From Alphaproteobacteria bacterium (lineage in GTDB: Bacteria > Pseudomonadota > Alphaproteobacteria > CAAGCB01 > CAG-977), in contig CAAGCB010000028.1 of NCBI GenBank assembly GCA_900768185.1, positions 38,139 through 102,138 on the forward strand: 64,000 bases of DNA, in the 5' to 3' direction. The translations under genes were made by a program, and so were the position numbers. Under the pieces are notes generated by a model, which was given only the letters and a program-made list of their open reading frames with translations, did no database searches and was not told the DNA's origin. Below, in pieces: positions 34,639-43,128 of the stretch. The stretch's first letter is position 1, and each line of letters starts with the position of its first letter.

Positions 34639-36271
34639 GGACGGTCAGAGCGTCGTCCAGCGATTGCAGGGTGATGTTGCGGGCGGCGTCGTTCAACCCC
34701 GCGGCGTTCAGCAGGGCGACCGCGCGCGCCAGTCCGTCAAACCCGTCGCCCAAGGCGTCCAAAGCGTCCAGAACGGCGATGCTGACGGGCATGTTTTTCG
34801 CCAAAGGCGGCGCGCTTTTCATTGCCGCGCAGGCGGCGGACGGCGAACCGGGGGCGAACGAGGAATAAAACCAGCTTTCGTTTTCGGGGATCAAGCCGGT
34901 CAGCTTGTACAGCAGCATCGCGCGGTCGATTTTGCGAATGAAATCCGCATCCGCTTCGCCGTGTTTTTCGGCGTAAGCCATCAGTCGTTCCAGCGACGAA
35001 ATGAAAAAGCGTCTGTTTTTGTCGGGTTGCGCGAACAGGGCGTAAATCCAGCTTTTCGCCGCCGCTTCCGATTTGGGAAAGATTCGTTCGGCTTTGGTTT
35101 GCCATTCGACGGCTTGGTCGTTCAGTCCCGCCAGAGTGAAAGCCTTGATGATTTTAACGCTGTCGGGCAAGGTGTCGGCGTCGGGGCGCAGGGATATCAG
35201 AATGTCTTTCGCCGCCGCCGCGAATGCGTAGGAAACGCCCGATTGTTCGGCGGAAATCATGCCTTGTCGGATAAAGTGGTGCTTGCGCATGTTGTCGTCC
35301 GGCGTCGATGTCAGCGCGGCGGCGTTCTGCACCATGCGGGCGCGCGTCAGTTCGGGGGGAAAAAGATTGATCGACGTCCGCGCCTGCTGATAGTACATGC
35401 GGAGCTTCGCGGGCGGTAAAATGCCGGCTTGAACAAGTTTTTCCGCGGTTTCCAGACGTTTTTCGACGGGGATCGTTTCGTCGGTGACGAACATTTTTTC
35501 AAACCACAGGGCGTTGGTTTTCCCCTTTAATTCCGTCAAGGAACGCCCCGAAGCCCGCCAGACGGCGGCGACCAGCGGCGTCACGGTCGCGGGGCGCGCG
35601 GTCAGCGGTTCGTTTTTTAAAAAATGTTCCGCCGCGTTTTCGATAAAGGCGTCGGCGCGGCTTTGTTCCCGTATTGATTCCAGCGCCGCGGCGGTTTTGC
35701 GCGCGTTTTTGTCATGGGCGGCGCACACGGCGGCAAGATGCAGCCAAAACACGTTGTCCGAATTTCTGTCGTTCAGATAGCAGGCGGGTTGCAAATCCCG
35801 CGTCAGCAAAACGTCGGCGTTTATTTTGTTTTGTTCGGTCGCGCGCGTTTTTTCGGGAATTTTGTGAATCAGTTTAAACGCTTCGTCCGTCGCGCCGCGT
35901 TCGAACAGGCGGTTTAATTTCAGCGTGATGAAAGCCTGACCGACCGTTCCCTGCGGCGGATTTCCCGCCGTCAGCAACAGGCGCATGCGTAAATCTTCGG
36001 CGGCGGCGGGCAACAGGTGCGGAATTTTTCCGAATTTTTCGGCGACGGTCGGAAACGCCGTGTTTTGCCACAAATTCCCGTTCAGCGGCGCGTTTTTGTC
36101 GGTTTCGAACAATCCCAAAGCGTTTGCCGCCGATCTTTTTGACGGCAACAGCGACACGGGCGGAATCAGATACACGTCGTCCGTTGCCGCTTTTGTTTCC
36201 GCGGATAAAACGGACAGCGCGATTCCCGCGGCGGCGGCGAACGTCAAAATCTTATTTTTGCAATCGGTCAT
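34631..36271 (-). CDS. Secreted alpha-helical hypothetical protein
   Basis: This 546-residue protein has a signal peptide (about residues 1-28, ending AETKAATDD). A long, all-helical body follows with repeated 30-40 residue helical pairs, resembling TPR or solenoid repeats without a clear consensus. The predicted location is the periplasm. It lies between a small membrane protein and xerD in one operon; the start at 36271 overlaps the upstream gene by 20 bp. I recognise no named family. The pairing with xerD near aroK is seen in other alphaproteobacteria, which suggests a conserved envelope role. Confidence 0.7.
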   Translation of the reverse strand: MTDCKNKILTFAAAAGIALSVLSAETKAATDDVYLIPPVSLLPSKRSAANALGLFETDKNAPLNGNLWQNTAFPTVAEKFGKIPHLLPAAAEDLRMRLLLTAGNPPQGTVGQAFITLKLNRLFERGATDEAFKLIHKIPEKTRATEQNKINADVLLTRDLQPACYLNDRNSDNVFWLHLAAVCAAHDKNARKTAAALESIREQSRADAFIENAAEHFLKNEPLTARPATVTPLVAAVWRASGRSLTELKGKTNALWFEKMFVTDETIPVEKRLETAEKLVQAGILPPAKLRMYYQQARTSINLFPPELTRARMVQNAAALTSTPDDNMRKHHFIRQGMISAEQSGVSYAFAAAAKDILISLRPDADTLPDSVKIIKAFTLAGLNDQAVEWQTKAERIFPKSEAAAKSWIYALFAQPDKNRRFFISSLERLMAYAEKHGEADADFIRKIDRAMLLYKLTGLIPENESWFYSSFAPGSPSAACAAMKSAPPLAKNMPVSIAVLDALDALGDGFDGLARAVALLNAAGLNDAARNITLQSLDDALTVHE

Positions 36272-36392
36272 AGCTGATTTCTTTTTCAACGGTCGTTTTG
36301 GGGATTTGAATGTCGTGAACGGCAAGGAAAACGCCGATTCCGACGACGGCTAAAACAATCGGATAGATGTACCAGCGGGTTTTGCGACGCAT
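36252..36392 (-). CDS. Small single-pass membrane protein
   Basis: The product has 46 residues: MRRKTRWY, one hydrophobic helix (about residues 9-26) and a short charged tail. An AAAGGAAGC ribosome-binding site lies at good spacing, which supports it as a real gene. The N-terminus is basic, so the tail is predicted to be periplasmic. It overlaps the start of the secreted helical protein by 20 bp. The two are probably co-translated and may act together. There is no family assignment. Confidence 0.6.
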   Translation of the reverse strand: MRRKTRWYIYPIVLAVVGIGVFLAVHDIQIPKTTVEKEISYDRLQK

Positions 36393-36501
36393 GTTTGCTT
36401 CCTTTCTGCGCGGACGGAATGAAAAATCTCTTTTCTTATCGCGCAATCAAGTTAATATATCGTTAGATTTACAGGACAACCGGACGGACGACAATAAAAA
36501 A

Positions 36502-37071
36502 ATGCCTGAAAAACGCGAAGCGGTATTGCATTTCCCCTATCCGCTGGACAGGACGCTGGTTCTGGTCGGCATGCCCGGCTGCGGCAAAAGCAGTATCGGC
36601 AGACGGTTGGCGCGGATTTATTCCCTGCCGTTTGTTGACGCCGATGTCGAAATCGAAAAGGCGGGGGGCGGCGACGTCTGTTATTTGTTCGAACGTTACG
36701 GCGAAGCGGCTTTTCGTCAGGCGGAACAGCGGATTATGGCGCGCCTGCTGGATGCGGAAACGTGCATTTTGGCGTCCGGCGGCGGGGCTTTTCTGTCGGA
36801 AATGACGCGGGAAAACGTTAAAAACAAAGCCGTCGGACTGTTTTTGGACGCATCGATTGAAACCATCGCGCGCAATACGGCGGGCAGGACGCACCGTCCT
36901 TTGCTGAACGTCGCGGATCCGCGCGCCGTGATTGAAAAAATGGCGGCGGTGCGGCGTCCGTTTTACGAACAGGCTGATTTGCGGGTGGCGTTCGGCGATG
37001 AAACGATGGGGCGTTTGTTGCGCAGGATCGTTTCAAAAATCAATGATTTTGCGGCGAAAGGAAAAAAATGA
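36502..37071 (+). CDS. aroK: Shikimate kinase
   Basis: This 189-residue enzyme phosphorylates shikimate in the chorismate pathway. The Walker A loop is GMPGCGKSSIGRRLA (about residues 22-36), the shikimate-binding DADVEIEK is near 46, and GGGAFL and GRTHRPLL (lid) are also present. I chose the ATG at 36502, since longer in-frame starts read through the divergent promoter region. It overlaps aroB by 4 bp. The 110 bp between it and the divergent small membrane protein gene should contain both promoters. Confidence 0.95.
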   Translation: MPEKREAVLHFPYPLDRTLVLVGMPGCGKSSIGRRLARIYSLPFVDADVEIEKAGGGDVCYLFERYGEAAFRQAEQRIMARLLDAETCILASGGGAFLSEMTRENVKNKAVGLFLDASIETIARNTAGRTHRPLLNVADPRAVIEKMAAVRRPFYEQADLRVAFGDETMGRLLRRIVSKINDFAAKGKK

Positions 37072-38168
37072 CCGATATTTTGAAAACGGTGCGGGTTGAT
37101 TTGCGCGAACACGCCTATTCCGTTTTTGTCGGCGCGGGCTTTTTGGATTCGGTCGGGGATCGGGTTTTGCCTTTTTTGCGGTCGAAAAAGGTTTTTATTG
37201 TCACCGACGACGTTGTGGAAAAGCTTTATTTGAAACGGGTTGTCGATTCTTTTCGGCGGGCGGGGGTTGAAACGCGCGCCTTTGTCGTTGAACACGGCGA
37301 AAAAAGCAAAACGTTGGAAACGGCGCAACAGGTGATGGATCAAATTCTGGACGACGGGTGCGACAGAAAATGCGCGATGGTGTCGCTGGGGGGCGGCGTT
37401 GTCGGCGATTTGACCGGATTTTGCGCGTCGCTGTTGTTGCGGGGGATTGATTTTATCCAGATACCGACAACGCTTTTGGCGCAAACGGACAGTTCGATCG
37501 GCGGAAAAACGGCGGTTGACGCGCGGGCGGGGAAGAACCTGATCGGCACTTTTCACCAGCCCAAAGCCGTTTTTATCGATGTCGACACGCTGAAAACGCT
37601 GGATACGCGTCAGATGCGCGCCGGCTTTGCCGAAGTCGCCAAGTACGGCTTGGTTTTGGACGCGGATTTCTGGGCGTGGCTGGAACAAAACGGCGACAAG
37701 GTGTTGGATACGGACGCGGACGCCTGCGCTTTCGCGGTCGAACGCTGTTGCGCGATCAAGGCGCGCGTTGTCGCCGATGATGAATTTGAACTGACGGGAC
37801 GCCGCGCTTTGCTGAATTTCGGGCATACGTTGGGACACGCGATCGAATCCGCCAGCCGCATGTCCGTTCTGCACGGCGAAGGGGTCGCGGCGGGGTGCGT
37901 TTTTGCGGCGGCTTTGTCTGCGGAAACGGGCGAATGTGCGTCGGACGTCGCCGGAAAGATCGCCGACCGGTTTGAAAAATGGCGTTTGCCGACCCATTTT
38001 AACGGATACGGGGCGGCGGAGTTGATTCCTTTTATGAAAAAGGATAAAAAAGCGTCGGGAGGGCGGCTGAATTTCGTTTTGATCAAAGCCGTCGGCAACG
38101 GTTTTTTAAAGCGGGACGTTGACGCCGTTTGCGTCGAAAAAACGCTGAACGCGGAAGGATATGTTTGA
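37068..38168 (+). CDS. aroB: 3-dehydroquinate synthase
   Basis: At 366 residues this is full length for AroB. NAD-binding and active-site stretches are present: EHGEKSKTLET, GGGVVGDLTGF, QIPTTLLAQTDSSIGGKTAVD, and the zinc ligands in NFGHTLGHAIE and HGEGVAAG. It converts DAHP to 3-dehydroquinate in aromatic amino acid synthesis. It is coupled to aroK by a 4-bp overlap and overlaps the next gene by 8 bp. Confidence 0.96.
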   Translation: MTDILKTVRVDLREHAYSVFVGAGFLDSVGDRVLPFLRSKKVFIVTDDVVEKLYLKRVVDSFRRAGVETRAFVVEHGEKSKTLETAQQVMDQILDDGCDRKCAMVSLGGGVVGDLTGFCASLLLRGIDFIQIPTTLLAQTDSSIGGKTAVDARAGKNLIGTFHQPKAVFIDVDTLKTLDTRQMRAGFAEVAKYGLVLDADFWAWLEQNGDKVLDTDADACAFAVERCCAIKARVVADDEFELTGRRALLNFGHTLGHAIESASRMSVLHGEGVAAGCVFAAALSAETGECASDVAGKIADRFEKWRLPTHFNGYGAAELIPFMKKDKKASGGRLNFVLIKAVGNGFLKRDVDAVCVEKTLNAEGYV

Positions 38169-38724
38169 AATGAATGCGCCCGTCGAACGCGAAGAGATTT
38201 ATTTTCGTCACGTCAATTACGTCGGCTATCGCCGCACCGACGATTTATGGGATATCGAGGGACGCTTTCTGGATCGTCGCGCCGTGGATTGTCCCTGCGT
38301 CGACCGCGGGGGAATGGTGCGCGCGGGGGAAACTTTTCATGAAATGACGCTGTGCCTGACCGTTGACGACGACTTGTTTGTGCGCGATTTGCGCGTCGGC
38401 ATCGACAAATACCCCTATCGTCAATGTCCGTTGGCGCAGGCGGTGTTTAAAAACGCGGTCGGACTGCAAATCGCCCCCGGCTTTGCCAAAGAATTGCGCC
38501 GCCGCATTCCCGTCAAACAGGGGTGCACCCACTTGTTTTCCCTGTTGCTGGGGGCAGCGGGGGCGGCTTTTCAGACCGTCGCGCAGGTGCGTATGATGAA
38601 ATACTGCCGCGGGGTGAAGCCCGATCCGCTGGACACTTGTCTGGCGTGGGACAGTTCCGGGGAAATGGTGAAAAACCAATGGCGCGACTATTATCGTCAG
38701 CCCGAAGAAAAAACGGACGAATGA
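38161..38724 (+). CDS. DUF2889-family protein
   Basis: This 187-residue protein has the DUF2889 N-terminal signature (YVGYRRTDDLWDIEGRFLDRR) and conserved cysteines (CPCVDR, YRQCP and GCTHLFSLLLG). The last of these, with a Cys-Thr-His pair, could bind metal. The function of the family is unknown. The ATG at 38161 overlaps the aroB stop; a second ATG 9 bp later is equally usable. It is co-transcribed with aroB and the J-domain gene 3 bp downstream. Confidence 0.8.
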   Translation: MFEMNAPVEREEIYFRHVNYVGYRRTDDLWDIEGRFLDRRAVDCPCVDRGGMVRAGETFHEMTLCLTVDDDLFVRDLRVGIDKYPYRQCPLAQAVFKNAVGLQIAPGFAKELRRRIPVKQGCTHLFSLLLGAAGAAFQTVAQVRMMKYCRGVKPDPLDTCLAWDSSGEMVKNQWRDYYRQPEEKTDE

Positions 38725-38727
38725 AAA

Positions 38728-39321
38728 ATGGGACGGCGCGCGAAACGAATGTTCGCATTCGAAGAACCGGCGGATTTCCGTGCCGCCGCGCCCGCGCATG
38801 TCTGCGACAAGCCGGGGTGCGGCAAGCCCGCCGAATACCGCGCGCCCAAAGACCGCCGTCTGACGGATTACTATTGGTTTTGTTTGGAACACGTTCGCGA
38901 ATATAATGCTCAATGGGATTATTACCGCGATATGACGCCGTCTGAAATCGAAGCGGAGCTGAAGCGGGACGTGTGCTGGCAGCGTCCGACGTGGCGGCTG
39001 GGCGACCGTGCCGGCGTCGATCCGACGATGTTTTCCGATCCGCTGGGATTGGGCGGGGAAGCGTTCGGCGGCGCGGAACAATCCCGACCGGACGATCGTT
39101 CCGCCGTTCGCGCCGATCCCGCATTGATCGCCGCCGTGAAAATATTGGAAACGGATTTTCCGCCGGAACTGAAAGCCGTTCGCGCCAGTTATAAACGGCT
39201 GGCGAAAATGTACCACCCCGATTCGAACGGCGGGGACAAGACGGCGGAGGAGCGTTTCAAAGACATTACCGAAGCGTACCGCCTGATCATCGCCGCGCTG
39301 AACGTCAAAAAGGCGGGATAG
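38728..39321 (+). CDS. J-domain (DnaJ-like) protein with N-terminal Cys cluster
   Basis: The 197-residue protein has an N-terminal putative zinc site (CDKPGCGKP, then FCLEH) and a C-terminal J domain (about residues 135-195) with the HPD tripeptide in YHPDSNGGDK. The J domain would stimulate an Hsp70 (DnaK) ATPase; the N-terminal part presumably selects the client. This architecture is common in alphaproteobacteria. It follows the DUF2889 gene by 3 bp and ends the aro operon. Confidence 0.85.
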   Translation: MGRRAKRMFAFEEPADFRAAAPAHVCDKPGCGKPAEYRAPKDRRLTDYYWFCLEHVREYNAQWDYYRDMTPSEIEAELKRDVCWQRPTWRLGDRAGVDPTMFSDPLGLGGEAFGGAEQSRPDDRSAVRADPALIAAVKILETDFPPELKAVRASYKRLAKMYHPDSNGGDKTAEERFKDITEAYRLIIAALNVKKAG

Positions 39322-39441
39322 TTTTTACCGTTGAATGTCAGTTGTAAATACGCGGAATTGCGACGGCGATTCCGGCGATGCATTAACGCAATCGAAAGGA
39401 TTGTCCTGATAATCTTGGCGAATAACAAAGGAGTCCTTTCC

Positions 39442-40764
39442 ATGTCCAAAACGTCCCTGCTGTATCTGATACCCGTGTGCCTGCTGTCCGCGTGCGGCGG
39501 CGGCGACAAGGAAAAAATCAACGTCACGAACGCTTCGTCGGCGCTTCAGGCGTCGCCGCTGGTGAACACGGAACACGAATTTGGCAGCAGCTCTTTGGAT
39601 TTCATCAAGGATTTGACGCCGATCAAGAATAGTCCCAGCGCCATTAGTCTGATTTCCCTGTCCGGCGCGGACTTGGCGTTGAAATTCTCCCCCGGCGGGG
39701 TCAAACAGGTCGCCCGATTGAGCGGTGGCAGCGCGGAAATGGCAAACACATGGGCGTCAGTGGAATTTTCCGCGTCCGATTTCGTTTGGAACGAAAATCC
39801 GGCAGACATTGACTATAAAATCGTAAGGGCGAACGCGACAAACACTTTCGACATGCAGTACAACGTCGCGCAAACGCAACGCTATCGGGGAACAGCCGTT
39901 TCCGAAATGAAGCTGGGCGGTCAGGCGGTCGGGCTGGCATACAGTGATTTCGGCTATTTGAACATTGATGTCAGAGGGGAGTATTCAATTAACGATACGC
40001 CGTCGGTGTTTGATGTCGTCAATTTTTCGTATTTTGAAGAATTTACGCAGGGGAACAGCAGTTACGCCGTCGCGGACGACGCGGTGAAAAACGTGCTTGC
40101 CGCCCATGGGGGGGGGAACAGCCGTCTGGTCTTTACGGGCAAAGCGTTCGCCATAATGTCGGGAACTTTTGTTCTGCCGAGTTTTCAGGAGAATGTTCTG
40201 TTGAAAGCTTCAGACGGCAGTACGTTAATGGGCGAAGACGGTGTTACGCCGTCAGACGAAAAGGTTAACGTCGTCAGTACAACCAAGAAGGCTACAGCCC
40301 CCGCCGGAGGTAAGCCGTTCATCGGAAACGTGACTTTGTCCGTCGGAACGGACAGCGCGGATATGATGCTGGATTTTTCAAATGTCGGTTTGCCGAAACT
40401 GAATTTCGCATCCACCGACGGTTCGACATGGAATCTGTGGTATCCGGACACAACGCTAAAGCCCAGCGAACTTACGGAACAGCAGAAATATGTGAACGGT
40501 TCGGTCAGCGGTTCCGTTTCGGACAGAAAAAATGCTGATGGCACAAATCCGGACGGCATATCCATTACGGGCAAGGCTGAACTGGATTACAGTCTGTTCG
40601 GCAAAGGCGGCGAGCCGCAGGAAGGTGTCGGGTCGTTCGGTTACACGCAAACGACAACCATTACACCCGCGGAAGGTGAAGCGCAGGAAAACACCAGTTT
40701 GATTTCAGGCGTGTTCGGCGTCGCCCATCCGACCGTTCAGACGCCGACAAGCAGCGCGCCTTGA
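39442..40764 (+). CDS. Surface lipoprotein, putative Slam substrate (TbpB-like fold)
   Basis: The 440-residue lipoprotein has a lipobox LLSACGGG (Cys18) and a Gly-rich start to the mature chain. It ends in a beta-barrel-like domain (about residues 360-430) closing with SGVFGVAH, the kind of C-terminal barrel seen in Slam-dependent lipoproteins such as TbpB. The partner Slam gene begins 3 bp after its stop. A 9-G tract lies inside the coding sequence (Gly-Gly-Gly after AAH). An AAAGGAG site sets the start at 39442. Its cargo is unknown; relatives bind host transferrin, haemoglobin or other ligands. Confidence 0.75.
   Translation: MSKTSLLYLIPVCLLSACGGGDKEKINVTNASSALQASPLVNTEHEFGSSSLDFIKDLTPIKNSPSAISLISLSGADLALKFSPGGVKQVARLSGGSAEMANTWASVEFSASDFVWNENPADIDYKIVRANATNTFDMQYNVAQTQRYRGTAVSEMKLGGQAVGLAYSDFGYLNIDVRGEYSINDTPSVFDVVNFSYFEEFTQGNSSYAVADDAVKNVLAAHGGGNSRLVFTGKAFAIMSGTFVLPSFQENVLLKASDGSTLMGEDGVTPSDEKVNVVSTTKKATAPAGGKPFIGNVTLSVGTDSADMMLDFSNVGLPKLNFASTDGSTWNLWYPDTTLKPSELTEQQKYVNGSVSGSVSDRKNADGTNPDGISITGKAELDYSLFGKGGEPQEGVGSFGYTQTTTITPAEGEAQENTSLISGVFGVAHPTVQTPTSSAP
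40108..40116 (+). repeat. 9-G homopolymer inside the surface lipoprotein gene
   Basis: Nine consecutive Gs encode three glycines in frame. Loss or gain of one base would truncate the lipoprotein after about 225 residues. Because the downstream Slam gene lacks an obvious ribosome-binding site, its translation might be affected too. Confidence 0.9.
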
Positions 40765-40767
40765 CCT

Positions 40768-42186
40768 TTGTTCCGTTTCGTTCTGTCATTTCTGTTGATT
40801 TTATCCCCGTTGTCGTCCGTTCGGGCGGCGGCGGGGATTTCGGCGTCCGGCGCGGTCGCGGCGGAAAAAACGGCGCTACACCCCGATTCCGCTGATGAAA
40901 ATAATGACGACGATGACGGCGGCGTGATTTCCCTGACGCCGTTGCAGGTGGTCGTCGTCGCGCGCAAAATGCTGGATCTGAACCGTTTGCATGCCGCAAA
41001 GGTGTTGCTGACCCGCGCGTCCTTTCCGTCGTCGGAAATCGAAACGGAACGCCGCTATCTGTTGGGGGTTCTGGCGTTAAAGGAAAACAGAATCGACGAC
41101 GCCGTCGACATCTGGCGCGAATTGTTGAACGATAATCCGCGGCTGACCAAAGTCCGGTTCGAACTGGCGTTGGCGTACATGGCGCAAAAATCGTGGTACC
41201 GCGCCGATTACCATTTGCGGTTGGCGGCGGCGGAAAAGCTGCCGCCGGGGTTCGATCGCCAAATCGACGCTTTGCGCTATGTCGCGCGGCAAAACAAAAA
41301 CTGGAACGTCTGGTTCACGGCGGGCGCCGCCCCCGATGACAACGTCAACAATTCCCAAACGGGGACGCAATGTCTGATGACGCCGTTCGGGGTGCTGTGC
41401 AACCGCTTGAACGATCCCGAAAAAGCGGTCGGATTCAATGTCGGCGGCGGCGGAAATTACGAATTTCGATTCGACGAACATTGGCGCTTGCGCGTCGCGG
41501 CGGATCTGTTTTCGACGACTTACCGTCATCACGACGAATACGACGATTTGTACTGGTCGGTGTCGGCGGGACCCAAGTACGTCTGGAACCGCGGCGAAAT
41601 CTGGACGGCGGCGAAAATCGGACGGCGCAGATACGCGCACGCCCCCTATAACGCCACAATCGGCGGCGTGTTGAATGTCGGCTATGACTGGTCGCGGCGG
41701 TTGTCCGTGTACCTGAATACGGAATACGCCGCCGTGTCGTATAAACGCAACGCCGATATTCTGGACGGCGAAACGCGTCGCGTGGCGGGCAGGGCGGTCT
41801 ACGGAATCAATTCGGCGATGTACGCCGTTTTGCGCGCGTCGTTCGATCGCGAAAAAACCGAAAGCGAAATTTATTCCAACCGCCGTTATACCATAGGGGC
41901 GGGATTGGGGGCGGAATTGCCGCTGGGATTTTCCGTGTACGCCGAACCGTCCGTGCAGTGGGTGCGTTACGACGCCCCGTCCTATTACGTCAAAAATTAC
42001 AGATTCCAAAAAATCCGCGAAAAAGACCGCATTCACCGCTATTTGTTGCGGCTGTCGAACAAAAACTTGTCGGCGCGCGGTTTCACCCCCGAAATCGATG
42101 TCGCATACACGGATAAAAAATCAACAATCTGGCAAAAGGAATATAACAAACTGACCGTCGAACTCAGCTTTGTGCAAAGCTTCTAA
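40768..42186 (+). CDS. Slam-type outer-membrane surface-lipoprotein translocator
   Basis: The 472-residue protein has a signal peptide (about residues 1-21), an N-terminal TPR-like periplasmic domain (about residues 50-150) and a C-terminal beta barrel starting near WNVWFTAGAAPDDNVN. It ends in a terminal Phe (VELSFVQSF), as outer-membrane barrels do. This is the layout of Slam (DUF560) proteins, which move lipoproteins to the cell surface. The start is a TTG at 40768, in the same frame as the lipoprotein gene and only one codon after its TGA. No ribosome-binding site is evident, so translational coupling is likely. Confidence 0.82.
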   Translation: MFRFVLSFLLILSPLSSVRAAAGISASGAVAAEKTALHPDSADENNDDDDGGVISLTPLQVVVVARKMLDLNRLHAAKVLLTRASFPSSEIETERRYLLGVLALKENRIDDAVDIWRELLNDNPRLTKVRFELALAYMAQKSWYRADYHLRLAAAEKLPPGFDRQIDALRYVARQNKNWNVWFTAGAAPDDNVNNSQTGTQCLMTPFGVLCNRLNDPEKAVGFNVGGGGNYEFRFDEHWRLRVAADLFSTTYRHHDEYDDLYWSVSAGPKYVWNRGEIWTAAKIGRRRYAHAPYNATIGGVLNVGYDWSRRLSVYLNTEYAAVSYKRNADILDGETRRVAGRAVYGINSAMYAVLRASFDREKTESEIYSNRRYTIGAGLGAELPLGFSVYAEPSVQWVRYDAPSYYVKNYRFQKIREKDRIHRYLLRLSNKNLSARGFTPEIDVAYTDKKSTIWQKEYNKLTVELSFVQSF

Positions 42187-42223
42187 CTCGGATTTCGCGG
42201 CGGGGGCGGTTCGGATTTTATTT

Positions 42224-42300
42224 TGGTGCCCCCGGCGAGAATCGAACTCACAGCCCCCGGTTTAGGAAACCGATGCTCTATCCGGTTGAGCTACGGGGAC
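42224..42300 (-). tRNA. tRNA-Arg (anticodon CCT)
   Basis: A complete cloverleaf of 77 nt includes an encoded CCA. The acceptor begins GTCCCCG, the anticodon stem and loop read TCGGT-TTCCTAA-ACCGG giving anticodon CCT, and the T arm has GTTCGATTC. It reads AGG codons. Confidence 0.95.
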
Positions 42301-42344
42301 AACCGATTCCATTATTTACCCCGTTTTCGAAAAAAAAGAAATAA

Positions 42345-42375
42345 AAAAAACGGGGATTTGACTCCCCGTTTTTTA
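42345..42375 (-). terminator. Rho-independent terminator after the esterase gene
   Basis: The arms CGGGGA and TCCCCG around a TTTGAC loop are flanked by A and T runs on both sides, so it could act in both directions. It lies just beyond the esterase stop and before tRNA-Arg(CCT). Confidence 0.8.
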
Positions 42376-42377
42376 TC

Positions 42378-43127
42378 TTATCCCAGCAAATGCCCCAGAA
42401 AATACGGCAACTGCTGACGCCACGCGGGCCAATCGTGCGGCACGTCATAGCCCCAATAGTCGAACCACGCGGGGATTCCTTTGGATTTCAGTATGCCGTC
42501 CAAAGTGCGCGTGTCGCGCAGGCATTCGTGTTCCCACGCGCCTTGTCCGACCGAAACGACGATTTCGGAACGTCTGTACAAATCCAGCGTCCCCTGATCG
42601 TTCATGTTCGGCAGGTATTCGATCGGCGAATTGAAATAGACGCCGTCTTCTTCGCAATTCGGGAAAAACGAACGGCAGCTGTACAGTCCGCTTTGCGCGA
42701 CGACCGCGTCAAACAGGTCGGGACGGCGGAAAAAGAAATTCGCCGCGTGCAACGCGCCCATCGAACAGCCCGTCGTCATCATGCCGCCGGCGCGGTAGTT
42801 GCTGCCCATCGCGTTGATGTCCAGCGCCCACGGGACGACTTCATCGCAGATGTAATTGAAATACTGTTCGAAGCGATGCAAACGGTCGCCGGGCCACCCG
42901 TCGTTGACAAAGGTTTCCCAATCCAGCCCGTCGACGCAGAAAAACTGCGCTTTGCCCGATTCGATAAAGCCCGAAGCGGCGTCAATCATGCCGAAACCTT
43001 CGTATTCATAGAACCGACCGCACTGGGACGGGAAAACCAAAACCGGCTTTCCCGCGTGTCCGTAGACTTTCAATTCCATGTGGCGTCCCAGATTCGGACT
43101 GTATTCGTTGTAGTATTCGATTTTCAT
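42378..43127 (-). CDS. Esterase-family alpha/beta hydrolase
   Basis: This 249-residue hydrolase of the esterase D/Fes-like family has the nucleophile elbow GCSMGALHA (Ser near residue 125). HDWPAW near the C-terminus holds the likely catalytic His. There is no signal peptide. The ATG at 43127 follows the ATP-grasp stop by one base, so the two genes act as a pair. Such ATP-grasp/esterase pairs occur in many bacteria, but I know of no defined product. It ends at a strong terminator. Confidence 0.8.
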   Translation of the reverse strand: MKIEYYNEYSPNLGRHMELKVYGHAGKPVLVFPSQCGRFYEYEGFGMIDAASGFIESGKAQFFCVDGLDWETFVNDGWPGDRLHRFEQYFNYICDEVVPWALDINAMGSNYRAGGMMTTGCSMGALHAANFFFRRPDLFDAVVAQSGLYSCRSFFPNCEEDGVYFNSPIEYLPNMNDQGTLDLYRRSEIVVSVGQGAWEHECLRDTRTLDGILKSKGIPAWFDYWGYDVPHDWPAWRQQLPYFLGHLLG

Positions 43128-43128
43128 G

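Noticed and set aside
40762..40770. Stop-codon recoding joining the lipoprotein and Slam into one chain
   Set aside because: TGA is clearly a normal stop in many genes here. A lipidated N-terminus fused to an outer-membrane barrel makes little sense; coupled translation is simpler.
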